64,000 bases of DNA from Nocardiopsis sp. NRRL B-16309 (lineage in GTDB: Bacteria; Actinomycetota; Actinomycetes; Streptosporangiales; Streptosporangiaceae): the NCBI RefSeq assembly GCF_001279585.1, contig NZ_LGEC01000148.1:97120-161119 (forward strand), in the 5' to 3' direction. Under the pieces are notes generated by a model that was not told where the DNA came from, did no database searches, and saw nothing but the letters and a program-made list of their open reading frames with translations. Positions 46,237-54,131 of this stretch are shown one piece after another; the first letter of the stretch is position 1, and each line of letters starts with the position of its first letter. Made by a program: the position numbers and the translations under genes.

Positions 46237-46662
46237 ATGGCTTCCATCACCGATCCCCAGGTCCGCGACTTCCTCCTGGCGGGGACGCGCACGGGCAAGC
46301 TCGCCTTCACCGCCTCGGACGGGCGCCCGCTCGTGGCACCGGTCTGGTTCGTCGTGGAGGACGGGGTCGTCGTCTTCAACACCGGCCGGGCCACCGCCAA
46401 GGGCCGGTCGATCCTGCGCGACCCGCGCGTGGCCATGAGCGTGGACCTGGAGGAGCCGCCGTTCGCGTTCGTCCAGGTCCAGGGCCTGGCCGAGGTCTCG
46501 GAGGACCCCGACGAGCTGCTGCGGACGGCGACCGTGATCGCCGGCCGCTACATGGGCGAGGACCGGGCCGAGGAGTTCGGCAGGCGCAACGGGGTACCGG
46601 GCGAGCTGGTGGTGCGGATCCGCCCCACCAAGGTGATCGCCCAACTCGACATGACCGCCTGA
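46237..46662 (+). CDS. PPOX-class F420-dependent oxidoreductase
   Basis: 141 aa split-barrel flavin/deazaflavin-binding protein. Pattern: RTGKLAFTASDGRPLVAPVWFVVEDGVVVFNTGRATAKGRSILRDPRVAMSVDLEEPPFAFVQVQG, ending RIRPTKVIAQL. The basic ATAKGR segment is where F420 or FMN phosphate binds. Substrate unknown. ATG 46237. Confidence 0.88.
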   Translation: MASITDPQVRDFLLAGTRTGKLAFTASDGRPLVAPVWFVVEDGVVVFNTGRATAKGRSILRDPRVAMSVDLEEPPFAFVQVQGLAEVSEDPDELLRTATVIAGRYMGEDRAEEFGRRNGVPGELVVRIRPTKVIAQLDMTA

Positions 46663-46713
46663 GCGCACCGGCGCCCGACGCACCGGCGAGGCGGTTCCCG
46701 GCCGCCGGCCCGC

Positions 46714-46848
46714 GCGGCGCGTCCGGCGGACTCGTGGGCGACGTGCGCCAGGTGGTCGGGTACCACGAACGTCGTGCGGCGCGTCCGGCGGACTCGTGGG
46801 CGACGTGCGCCAGGTGGTCGGGTACCACGAACGTCGTGCGGCGCGTCG
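46714..46848. repeat. Perfect 62-bp tandem duplication
   Basis: Two identical 62-base copies (46714-46775 and 46776-46837), each beginning gcggcgcgtccggcgga and ending ggtaccacgaacgtcgt, are followed by ten bases of a third copy (to 46847). 62 is not a multiple of three and no gene covers it. It occupies most of the gene-free stretch 46663-46982. Confidence 0.95.
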
Positions 46849-46931
46849 CCGTCATCCGGTGCAGGGTGCGCTCGTCGTACGGCGCCCGCTCGACACCGCC
46901 CGCGCACTCGGGGCGGGAGGCACCCCGGACA

Positions 46932-46969
46932 CGCCTGTGCCCTCCCCGCGCGTGGGGAGGGCACAGGCG
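46932..46969. terminator. Strong convergent terminator before yebC
   Basis: Perfect 16-bp stem CGCCTGTGCCCTCCCC / GGGGAGGGCACAGGCG with a 6-base loop, 13 bases from the yebC stop, serving both strands. Confidence 0.88.
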
Positions 46970-46982
46970 TACCGACGGGTCC

Positions 46983-47732
46983 TCAGCCGATCTCGGCCAT
47001 GACCTCGTCGGGGATGTCGGCGTTGGTGAAGACGTTCTGCACGTCGTCGGAGTCCTCCAGCGCGTCCACGACCCGCATGACCTTCTTGGCGGTCTCGGCG
47101 TCGACCGGGACCTCCATGGTCGGCAGGAAGCTGGAGTCAGCGGACTCGTAGTCGATGCCCGCCTCCTGGAGCGCGGTGCGGACCGGCACCAGGTCGGTGG
47201 CCTCGCACACGATCTCGAACGCCTCGCCCAGGTCCTCGACGTCCTCGGCGCCCGCCTCCAGCACCGCCAGCGTCACCTCGTCCTCGCTCGTGCCCTCCTT
47301 GGGCACGATGACGACGCCCTTGCGGTTGAACATGTAGGACACCGAGCCGGCGTCGGCCATGTTGCCGCCGTTGCGCGTCACCGCCACGCGCACCTCGGAG
47401 GCGGCGCGGTTGCGGTTGTCGGTCAGGCACTCCACCAGCATCGCGACGCCGCCGGGGGCGTAGCCCTCGTACATGATGGTCTGCCACTCCGCTCCGCCGG
47501 CCTCCTCACCGGAGCCGCGCTTGCGGGCGCGCTCGATGTTGTCCTGGGGGACGGAGTTCTTCCGCGCCTTCTGGATGGCGTCGTAGAGCGTCGGGTTCCC
47601 GTCTGGGTCCCCACCACCGGTACGCGCGGCCACCTCGATGTTCTTGATCAGCTTGGCGAAGAGCTTGCCGCGCTTGGCATCGATGACGGCTTTCTTGTGC
47701 TTGGTGGTGGCCCACTTGGAGTGGCCGCTCAT
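46983..47732 (-). CDS. yebC: YebC/PmpR family translation or regulatory factor
   Basis: 249 aa. MSGHSKWATTKHKKAVIDAKRGKLFAKLIKNIEVAAR opens the protein. YEGYAPGGVAMLVECLTDNRNRAASEVR and the C-terminal DLEDSDD-type segment (VDALEDSDDVQNVFTNADIP) complete the three-domain family. Relatives act as transcription regulators or aid ribosomes on difficult (Pro-rich) sequences. The ATG overlaps the pdxT stop by ATGA. Normally followed by ruvC, but not here. Confidence 0.96.
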   Translation of the reverse strand: MSGHSKWATTKHKKAVIDAKRGKLFAKLIKNIEVAARTGGGDPDGNPTLYDAIQKARKNSVPQDNIERARKRGSGEEAGGAEWQTIMYEGYAPGGVAMLVECLTDNRNRAASEVRVAVTRNGGNMADAGSVSYMFNRKGVVIVPKEGTSEDEVTLAVLEAGAEDVEDLGEAFEIVCEATDLVPVRTALQEAGIDYESADSSFLPTMEVPVDAETAKKVMRVVDALEDSDDVQNVFTNADIPDEVMAEIG

Positions 47733-48349
47733 GCTTGTCCTTTCACGATGTCGACGAAGAGGCGGTGGATGCGCGCGTCGCCGGTCAGTTCGGGATGGAA
47801 GGACGTGGCCATCAGGCCGCCCTGTCGTACGGCGACGATCCTACCGGCCTCGTCGGGGCCGGGGACGCTCCCGAGCACCCTGACCTCGGGCCCCACCGAC
47901 TCCACCCACGGCGCCCGGATGAACACCGCGTCGAACGGCTCCGCACCCACCCCCTCGATGTCCACCGCGGCCTCGAAGGACTCCGTCTGGCGGCCGAAGG
48001 CGTTGCGCCGGACGGTCATGTCGATGCCGCCGACCGTCTCCTGGTCGGCGGTGCCCCCCAGCAGGTGGTCGGCCAGCATGATCATGCCCGCGCACGTGCC
48101 GTAGGCGGGCATGCCCGCCGCGACGCGCTTGCGCAGCGGCTCCATCAGCCCGTAGCGCAGCGCGAGCTTGGACATGGTGGTGGACTCCCCACCGGGCAGG
48201 ACCAGGGCGTCGACGGTGTCGAGGTGGTCGGGGCCGAGCACCTTCACGGCGTGCACGTCCAGCCGGTCGAGCACGTGCAGGTGCTCGGCGACGTCGCCCT
48301 GCAGGGCGAGGACGCCGATGGTGGGTCTGGCGGTCAAGAACGGCCTCAC
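47729..48349 (-). CDS. pdxT: Pyridoxal 5'-phosphate synthase glutaminase subunit
   Basis: 206 aa class I glutaminase. Triad: Cys in YGTCAGMIMLA, His and Glu in SFHPELTGD. PdxT signatures IGVLALQGDVAEHL and LPGGESTTMSKL. It feeds ammonia to PdxS. GTG start at 48349. Confidence 0.97.
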   Translation of the reverse strand: MRPFLTARPTIGVLALQGDVAEHLHVLDRLDVHAVKVLGPDHLDTVDALVLPGGESTTMSKLALRYGLMEPLRKRVAAGMPAYGTCAGMIMLADHLLGGTADQETVGGIDMTVRRNAFGRQTESFEAAVDIEGVGAEPFDAVFIRAPWVESVGPEVRVLGSVPGPDEAGRIVAVRQGGLMATSFHPELTGDARIHRLFVDIVKGQA

Positions 48350-48414
48350 TCGTGGTCGAAGCGTGGTGTCGCGGTGCCGGCGCGGGAGGGACGGCCGCGC
48401 CGGCGGCGGTCCTG

Positions 48415-49326
48415 CTACCAGCCCCGTCCGGCGTAACGCTCGGAGTCGGCCAGGTCATCCAGGTTGATGCCCACCATGGCCTCCCCCAGCCCGCGCGAGA
48501 CGCGCGCGATGACCGCGGGGTCCTCGTAGTGCAGGGTGGCCTGGACGATCGCGTCGGCGCGCCGGGCCGGGTCGCCGGACTTGAAGATGCCCGAGCCGAC
48601 GAAGACGCTCTCGGCGCCCAGCTGGCGCATCAGCGCGGCGTCGGCCGGGGTGGCCACGCCGCCCGCGGAGAACAGCGGCACCGGGAGCTTGCCCAGGGCC
48701 GCCACCTCCTTGACGATCTCGTACGGGGCGCGCAGCTCCTTGGCCGCGCCGAAGAGCTCCGGCTCGTCCAGGGTGCCCAGGCGCTTGATCTCGGAGCGGA
48801 TCGACCGCATGTGGCGCGTGGCCTCGACGACGTTGCCGGTGCCGGCCTCGCCCTTGGAGCGGATCATGGCGGCGCCCTCGGCGATACGGCGCAGGGCCTC
48901 GCCGATGTTGGTCGCACCGCACACGAAGGGGACGGTGAACGCCCACTTGTCGATGTGGTACGCCTCGTCCGCGGGCGTGAGGACCTCGGACTCGTCGATG
49001 AAGTCGACGCCGAGGGACTCCAGGACCTGGGCCTCGACGAAGTGTCCGATGCGGACCTTGGCCATGACCGGAATGGAGACCGCCTCGACGATGCCGTCGA
49101 TCATGTCCGGGTCGGACATGCGGGCGACGCCGCCGTCCTTGCGGATGTCGGCGGGGACCCGCTCCAGGGCCATGACCGCGACGGCACCGGCGTCCTCGGC
49201 GATCTTGGCCTGCTCGGCGTTGACGACGTCCATGATGACGCCGTTCTTGAGCTGCTCGGCCATGCCGCGCTTGACGCGCTGTGTACCGACGGCGTTGTCG
49301 GTGGGGTTCGATGCGTTGGTGGCCAC
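48415..49326 (-). CDS. pdxS: Pyridoxal 5'-phosphate synthase lyase subunit
   Basis: 303 aa TIM barrel that builds PLP from ribose-5-P, glyceraldehyde-3-P and ammonia. Signatures: GVIMDVVNAEQAKIAEDAGAVAVMALERVPADIR, the catalytic Lys in IPVMAKVRIGHFVEAQ, the second Lys in VTPADEAYHIDKW, and PVPLFSAGGVATPADAALMRQLG. GTG start at 49326. Confidence 0.98.
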   Translation of the reverse strand: MATNASNPTDNAVGTQRVKRGMAEQLKNGVIMDVVNAEQAKIAEDAGAVAVMALERVPADIRKDGGVARMSDPDMIDGIVEAVSIPVMAKVRIGHFVEAQVLESLGVDFIDESEVLTPADEAYHIDKWAFTVPFVCGATNIGEALRRIAEGAAMIRSKGEAGTGNVVEATRHMRSIRSEIKRLGTLDEPELFGAAKELRAPYEIVKEVAALGKLPVPLFSAGGVATPADAALMRQLGAESVFVGSGIFKSGDPARRADAIVQATLHYEDPAVIARVSRGLGEAMVGINLDDLADSERYAGRGW

Positions 49327-49517
49327 GGTGGTGGACTCCCGTCCCGTCTGAGTTGTGCGCAGAGTTGTGGTGGTCCCCCGGTCGGCGGCGCGGGTCTCGC
49401 GCGGAGGGCGCGCGGACGCCGTCGGGGCCGCGCGCCCTGGGGTCTACCAGGCCCCCATGGTAGTTCCTCACCCTCCGGGGTGGTTTGGCCAGATCGGTGG
49501 TTTCGCGGGTCCCGCCC

Positions 49518-50276
49518 TTACAGGGTGTCCGGTTCGGCCATGGAGTAGGGCGTACGCGGCGCCTGGTCGTCGATGTCGAAGTAGTCCGGCAGGGGCGCCG
49601 TGCCCGCGAGCCGGAACAGGCGCACCGGGCGTGACCGGCGGGCCCGGCGGGTGTCGGACACGGCGTCGTTGTAGAACGTGCGGGCCAGCTGGACGCTCCT
49701 GGCGGCGGCCGCCACGGCGGCCAGGCGCTCCCGGACCTCCTCCGAGGGAACTCCGACCACGGCCCCCACGTGGCCGTCGGCGGGCTCGACGGCGGCGCGC
49801 AGGGCACGCGACAACCGGCTCTCGGCGAGTTCGTAGCGCGCCTGCCGCGCCGCACCCCCGTCGATCGGGCCCGTCCGGCCGTCCTCCGACGGCCCTGCGG
49901 CGTCCGGCCCTCCGTCGCCGAGCACCGCGGGGTCCAGTCCGCCGTGGCCGAGTGCCCCGTGGCCCGGTCCTCCGCGCCCGCGCACCGCGCCGCGGGTGGC
50001 GAGCGCGGCGGTGGCCGCGGCCATCAGTTCCTCGACCGGCGCCGGGACCTGGCCGTGGTCGCCGCCGCGCGGGTCGTCGGCCGCGCGCACGCGGGCCGCC
50101 ACCAGGTCCAGCACGGCCGCGCCGCGCCTGCGCAGGGCCTCCTCCAGCGCGGCCCGGGCGATGTCCACGCGCACGTGGAGCCGGTGCAGCCGGGTGGCCC
50201 GCCAGGACAGGTACACGCCCAGCGCCAGCGCGGCCAGGACCACGGCGACGGCGACGGTCACGGGAAACACGGTCAC
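49518..50276 (-). CDS. LemA-like membrane protein downstream of pimA
   Basis: 252 aa. One N-terminal hydrophobic helix (VFPVTVAVAVVLAALALGVYLSW), then long helices (ARAALEEALRRRGAAVLDLVAAR) split by a ~45-residue Gly/Pro/Asp insert, and the LemA-like ending RTFYNDAVSDTRRARRSRPVRLFRLAGTAPLPDYFDID. Function unknown. The GTG at 50276 overlaps the pimA stop (GTGA), so it belongs to the lipid operon, at the position where mycobacteria carry a Nudix gene. Confidence 0.7.
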   Translation of the reverse strand: MTVFPVTVAVAVVLAALALGVYLSWRATRLHRLHVRVDIARAALEEALRRRGAAVLDLVAARVRAADDPRGGDHGQVPAPVEELMAAATAALATRGAVRGRGGPGHGALGHGGLDPAVLGDGGPDAAGPSEDGRTGPIDGGAARQARYELAESRLSRALRAAVEPADGHVGAVVGVPSEEVRERLAAVAAAARSVQLARTFYNDAVSDTRRARRSRPVRLFRLAGTAPLPDYFDIDDQAPRTPYSMAEPDTL

Positions 50277-51463
50277 ACCTGCCCTCTGCGCAGCAGCGCG
50301 GTGGCGCTGGGCCCGGTGTCCAGGCGGACGCCGGACGGGTGGCCGTGGCCGGCGCCGTCCCACATCAGGACGGTCTCGTACACGCGGGCGACGTCGGCGG
50401 CGACGGTCCCCCAGTCGTAGGCGCGCACGGCCAGCCGCGCGGCCGCCGACAGCTCGGCGCGGCGGGCGCCGTCGTCCAGCAGGGCCCCCGCGCGCGCGGC
50501 GAGGTCGTCGGAATCCCCGGCGGCGAACAGGTCCCCCGCTCCCCCGCCGTCGAGGACCGCGGCGAAGGCGGGGATGTCGCTCGCGACGATGGCCGCGCCC
50601 GCGGCCATCGCCTCGGTGAGCACGATCCCGAAGCTCTCTCCGCCCAGGTTGGGGGCGCAGAAGACGTCGGTGGAGTGGTAGGCGCGGACGCGGTCGGCCT
50701 CGCTAAGGCGCCCCAGCACGGCCACCCGCGATCGCAGGCGGGCCGGAACGTCGGCCAGCGCGGCTTCCGGATCGCCCGGCCCCGCGACCATCAGCCGCAG
50801 CCCGGGGCGGCTCTCGGCCAGGCGGACGAAGGCCCGCGCCAGGACGGCCAGCCCCTTGCGCGGTTCGTCCACCCGGCCCAGGAATCCGAGCGAGCCGCCC
50901 TCCCCCGGCCAGCCCGGCAGGGGTTCGGCCCGGGCGAAGGCGTCGGCGGCCACACCGTTGGGGATGAGGACCGCGTCGCCGCCCAGGTGCTCGACCAGGG
51001 TGCGGCGGGCCGCCTCGGACACGGCGATGCGCCCGTTGATCTTCTCCATGGCCGAGCGCAGCGCGCCCGAGCCCACGGCCATGGCGCGCGAGCGCGGGTT
51101 GGAGGTGTGGAACGTGGCCACAAGCGGCCCGTCGGCCGCCCAGCACGCCAGCAGCGAGACGCTGGGCGCGGCCGGCTCGTGGATGTGCAGCAGGTCGAAG
51201 CCGCCCTCGGCGATCCAGCGCCGGACCCGGGCGGCGGCGCGCGGTCCGAAGGCGACCCGTGCCACCGACCCGTTGTAGGGCACCGGTACGGGGCGCCCGG
51301 CGGGTACGAGGTGGTCGGGCAGCGCCGCCTCGGTGTCCCCCACGGGCGCCAGCACCGACACCTCGTGGCCCATGGCGGCGAGCGCGTCGGCGAGGTCGCC
51401 GACGTGCTGCTGCACACCGCCCGGAACGTCCCAGGCGTAGGGACAGACCAGGCCGACGCGCAT
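50273..51463 (-). CDS. pimA: Phosphatidylinositol alpha-mannosyltransferase
   Basis: 396 aa GT4, GT-B fold. MRVGLVCPYAWDVPGGVQQHVGDLADAL is diagnostic. ATFHTSNPRS, the GDP-mannose region GFLGRVDEPRKGL and the EX7E motif NLGGESFGIVLTEAMAAG are present. It adds the first mannose to PI. ATG at 51463; a GTG at 51469 has better SD spacing, and a GTG at 51475 overlaps the previous stop. Operon: pgsA, acyltransferase, pimA, LemA-like. Confidence 0.95.
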   Translation of the reverse strand: MRVGLVCPYAWDVPGGVQQHVGDLADALAAMGHEVSVLAPVGDTEAALPDHLVPAGRPVPVPYNGSVARVAFGPRAAARVRRWIAEGGFDLLHIHEPAAPSVSLLACWAADGPLVATFHTSNPRSRAMAVGSGALRSAMEKINGRIAVSEAARRTLVEHLGGDAVLIPNGVAADAFARAEPLPGWPGEGGSLGFLGRVDEPRKGLAVLARAFVRLAESRPGLRLMVAGPGDPEAALADVPARLRSRVAVLGRLSEADRVRAYHSTDVFCAPNLGGESFGIVLTEAMAAGAAIVASDIPAFAAVLDGGGAGDLFAAGDSDDLAARAGALLDDGARRAELSAAARLAVRAYDWGTVAADVARVYETVLMWDGAGHGHPSGVRLDTGPSATALLRRGQV

Positions 51464-51471
51464 GCCCACGC

Positions 51472-52398
51472 TCACCCTCCCCGCTCGATCCGTTCGAGGT
51501 CCCGTGCCCGGTCGGCGTCGTGGTCGGCGCTGAACACGGTCTGGAGCATGTGCCAGTCCTCGGGATGCTCGGCGATGGCGTCCTGGAACACGTGCGCGAG
51601 CGCCTGGGTCGTGTCCCGGATGCGCTCGGTGCGGCGGGCGCCGGGCGCGACGGGGATCTCGTCGTGGACGCGGATGTTCCAGTCGGGGCCGTCGTACCAG
51701 AGGGAGACGGGCATGAGCGCGGCGCCCGTGTTCAGGGCCAGGGCCGCCGGGCCGGAGGGCATCCGCGCCTTCTCCCCGAAGAAGTCGACCTCCGGGCCGC
51801 CGCCGTTGATGTCGCGGTCGGCGAGCAGGCACACCAGCCCGCCCCCGCGCAGCCGCCGGGCGAGGGTGCCCACGGTGTCGGAGCCGCCGCTCAGCGGCAG
51901 CACCTCCATGCCCAGGGACTCGCGGTAGGCGGTGAAGCGCTGGAACAGGCTCTCGGGCCGCAGCCGCTGGGCCACGGTGGTCAGGGTGTGGCCGCGCAGG
52001 GCGATCCAGGCACCGGCGTGGTCCCAGTTGCCCATGTGGGGCAGGGCGGCGATGACGCCCCGGCCCTCGCGCAGGTGGCCCTCCAGGACCTCGATGCCGC
52101 TCTGGCGAGTGTGGCGCACGAGGTGGTCGGAGTCCATCGCGGGCAGCCGGAACATCTCGTAGTAGTAGCGCATGTAGGAGCGCATGCCCGCGCGCGAGAG
52201 CGCGCGCAGCTGGGCGTCGCTCGCCCTGGGGCCCAGCAGGCGCCGCAGGTTGCGCTCCAAGCCCCGGGTGGCGGCGTCGTGCGTGCGCCAGGACCGGTCG
52301 GCCATGTGCCGGAACACCGCCCGGCCCACGCGTTCGGGCGAGCGGCGGACCATCGCCCACCCGGCCGAGTAGGCCAGGGCGGCCGTGCGTTCGTCCAC
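51472..52398 (-). CDS. Phosphatidylinositol mannoside acyltransferase (PatA-like)
   Basis: 308 aa lysophospholipid-acyltransferase fold. The catalytic HX4D is in ALPHMGNWDHAGAW. The second block is FTAYRESLGMEVLPLSGG, then LVCLLADRDINGGGPEVDFFGEKARMPSGPA. It acylates the mannose of PIM, as mycobacterial PatA does. GTG start at 52398, 23 bases after pgsA. Confidence 0.92.
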   Translation of the reverse strand: MDERTAALAYSAGWAMVRRSPERVGRAVFRHMADRSWRTHDAATRGLERNLRRLLGPRASDAQLRALSRAGMRSYMRYYYEMFRLPAMDSDHLVRHTRQSGIEVLEGHLREGRGVIAALPHMGNWDHAGAWIALRGHTLTTVAQRLRPESLFQRFTAYRESLGMEVLPLSGGSDTVGTLARRLRGGGLVCLLADRDINGGGPEVDFFGEKARMPSGPAALALNTGAALMPVSLWYDGPDWNIRVHDEIPVAPGARRTERIRDTTQALAHVFQDAIAEHPEDWHMLQTVFSADHDADRARDLERIERGG

Positions 52399-52421
52399 GT
52401 CGTGTCCCCCTCCTCCCGGGT

Positions 52422-53144
52422 TCAGGTCCCGCTGCCCGCGTCGGACCCGGAGTTGCTCTGTTCGTCGGTGTCGCGGGCGGCGCCGGGGCCACCGGAGTCC
52501 TGCTCGGACTCCTCACCGCGACGGCGGGCGGCCAAACGGGGATCGCGGTCGTTGAGCCGGGCGCGCGTCTCCATGAGCCGCTGCAGGACCGTGACGAGGC
52601 TGAGCCCGGCCAGCAGCCACAGTCCTCCGGCGAGGATGTAGGGGACGCCGAACTCGCTGACGCCGACGGCGACCAGGATGATGATCAGGCGCTCGGTGCG
52701 CTCGGCCATGCCGACGTCGCAGTTGACGCCCAGGCCCTCCGCCCGCGCCTTGATGTAGGACACCATGAACCCGGTGATCAGGCAGAACAGGGTGAGCCCG
52801 GCGAGCAGCGGGTCGTCGCCGTCGCCGATGAACCACCACAGGAGGCCGGCGAGGATGGCGGCGTCGGCGACCCGGTCGAGGGTGGAGTCCAGGAAGGCGC
52901 CGAACTCGCTGGCGGTGCCCTTGGCCCGGGCGACGGCGCCGTCGAGCATGTCGAACAGGGCGAAGACGGTGATGACCACCGAGCCCGCGTACAGTTCGCC
53001 GCGCGGATAGAAGTACAGCGCACCCGCGACGACGCCCACGGCGCCGACGATGGTGACGATGTTCGGCGTCAGGCCGATCCGGGCCAGGCTCCGTCCGAGC
53101 GGAGCGGTGATCCGGGAGATCAGGGGACGAAGGATTCTCAGCAT
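52422..53144 (-). CDS. pgsA: Phosphatidylinositol(-phosphate) synthase
   Basis: 240 aa, about six membrane helices. The CDP-alcohol phosphotransferase motif is complete: DMLDGAVARAKG...GAFLDSTLDRVAD, with four Asp. The genomic setting with pimA and a PatA-like gene points to PI-phosphate synthesis from CDP-diacylglycerol and inositol phosphate. The C-terminal ~40 residues are polar and disordered. ATG at 53144. Confidence 0.94.
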   Translation of the reverse strand: MLRILRPLISRITAPLGRSLARIGLTPNIVTIVGAVGVVAGALYFYPRGELYAGSVVITVFALFDMLDGAVARAKGTASEFGAFLDSTLDRVADAAILAGLLWWFIGDGDDPLLAGLTLFCLITGFMVSYIKARAEGLGVNCDVGMAERTERLIIILVAVGVSEFGVPYILAGGLWLLAGLSLVTVLQRLMETRARLNDRDPRLAARRRGEESEQDSGGPGAARDTDEQSNSGSDAGSGT

Positions 53145-53280
53145 GTCTTCTTGTGATCGTAGGACGGGAAGGGTCGCGGGGGTGGGAACCGCGCCCGGTG
53201 GGGGCGGCGCGTCGTCCCGGCGCTGAGCGGGCCGCCGGCGGCCCCGCCGCGCGCGGTCTCGGCGGCCGGGCCGGCCCGGG

Positions 53281-53856
53281 TCAGTCGCGGGACCAGTGTT
53301 CGGCCAGCTTGGCGCGGGTCTGCTCCAGCATCTCGGGCAGGACCTTGGTGTGTCCGATGACGGGCATGAAGTTGGTGTCGCCGCCCCACCGGGGCACGAT
53401 GTGCTGGTGCAGGTGCGCGGCGATGCCCGCACCGGCGACAGTACCGAGGTTCATGCCGACGTTGAACCCCTGGGGGCGGAAGGCGGCGCCGAGCGCGCGG
53501 ATCCCGGCCTGGGTGAGGGAGGCGACCTCCGCGGTCTCGTCCTCGTCCAGTCCCGTGTACTCGGACACGTGGCGGTAGGGGCACACCAGCAGGTGGCCGC
53601 TGTTGTAGGGGTAGAGGTTGAGGACGACGTAGGCGCTCTTGCCGCGCGCGACCACGAGCCCCTCGGCGTCGGGCAGTCCGGGCGCCCGGCAGAACGGGCA
53701 CCCGTCCTCGGGGCGGGACCCGGTGGGCTTGCCCTCGCCCTTGATGTAGGCCATGCGGTGCGGCGTCCACAGCCGGTCCCAGCCGTCGGGAGTCCCCGTG
53801 CCCGTACCCGGGAGATCGCTGGGCCCGTCCTCGGGCCGCTGGGGGCCACCGCTCAT
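53281..53856 (-). CDS. HIT-family hydrolase/Ap4A phosphorylase-like
   Basis: 191 aa. The histidine triad HLHQHIVPRW carries the nucleophile. CPFC near the N-terminus and LNLYPYNSGHLLVCPYRHV are typical. The mycobacterial gene in the same position encodes an Ap4A phosphorylase. The first ~30 residues are Gly/Pro/Thr-rich. ATG 53856; 136 bases separate it from pgsA. Confidence 0.92.
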   Translation of the reverse strand: MSGGPQRPEDGPSDLPGTGTGTPDGWDRLWTPHRMAYIKGEGKPTGSRPEDGCPFCRAPGLPDAEGLVVARGKSAYVVLNLYPYNSGHLLVCPYRHVSEYTGLDEDETAEVASLTQAGIRALGAAFRPQGFNVGMNLGTVAGAGIAAHLHQHIVPRWGGDTNFMPVIGHTKVLPEMLEQTRAKLAEHWSRD

Positions 53857-53978
53857 CGCTCGTCCGTTCCGTCGTCCGGGTTCGTCGTAGACCCAGCATA
53901 GAAGCGCCCGCGGGGAACGGCGTCCGCCCGCCTGCGCGCACACCCGACCGGCCGCCCGTGGGTCCTGCCGCGCACCCA

Positions 53979-54130
53979 CCCGTGGGGGCCGGGCCGCGCA
54001 CCGGTCCGCGGGAGTGCGTCCACCCGTCCGCCCGCGGGGGCCGGGCCGCCAACCGCTCGGCGGGAGTGCGTCCGCCCACACCCGCCCGCGGGGCCCGGCC
54101 GCGCACCGCTCGGCGGGCGGCCCGGTTCGG
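53979..54130. repeat. About three degenerate ~53-bp GC-rich repeats
   Basis: Three successive segments share cccgcgggggccgggccgc, then cgcaccgctcggcggg, then gagtgcgtccgcccac with scattered changes. They fill most of the gap between the HIT gene promoter side and the end of the DUF885 gene. No coding frame is supported. Confidence 0.7.
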
Positions 54131-54131
54131 G

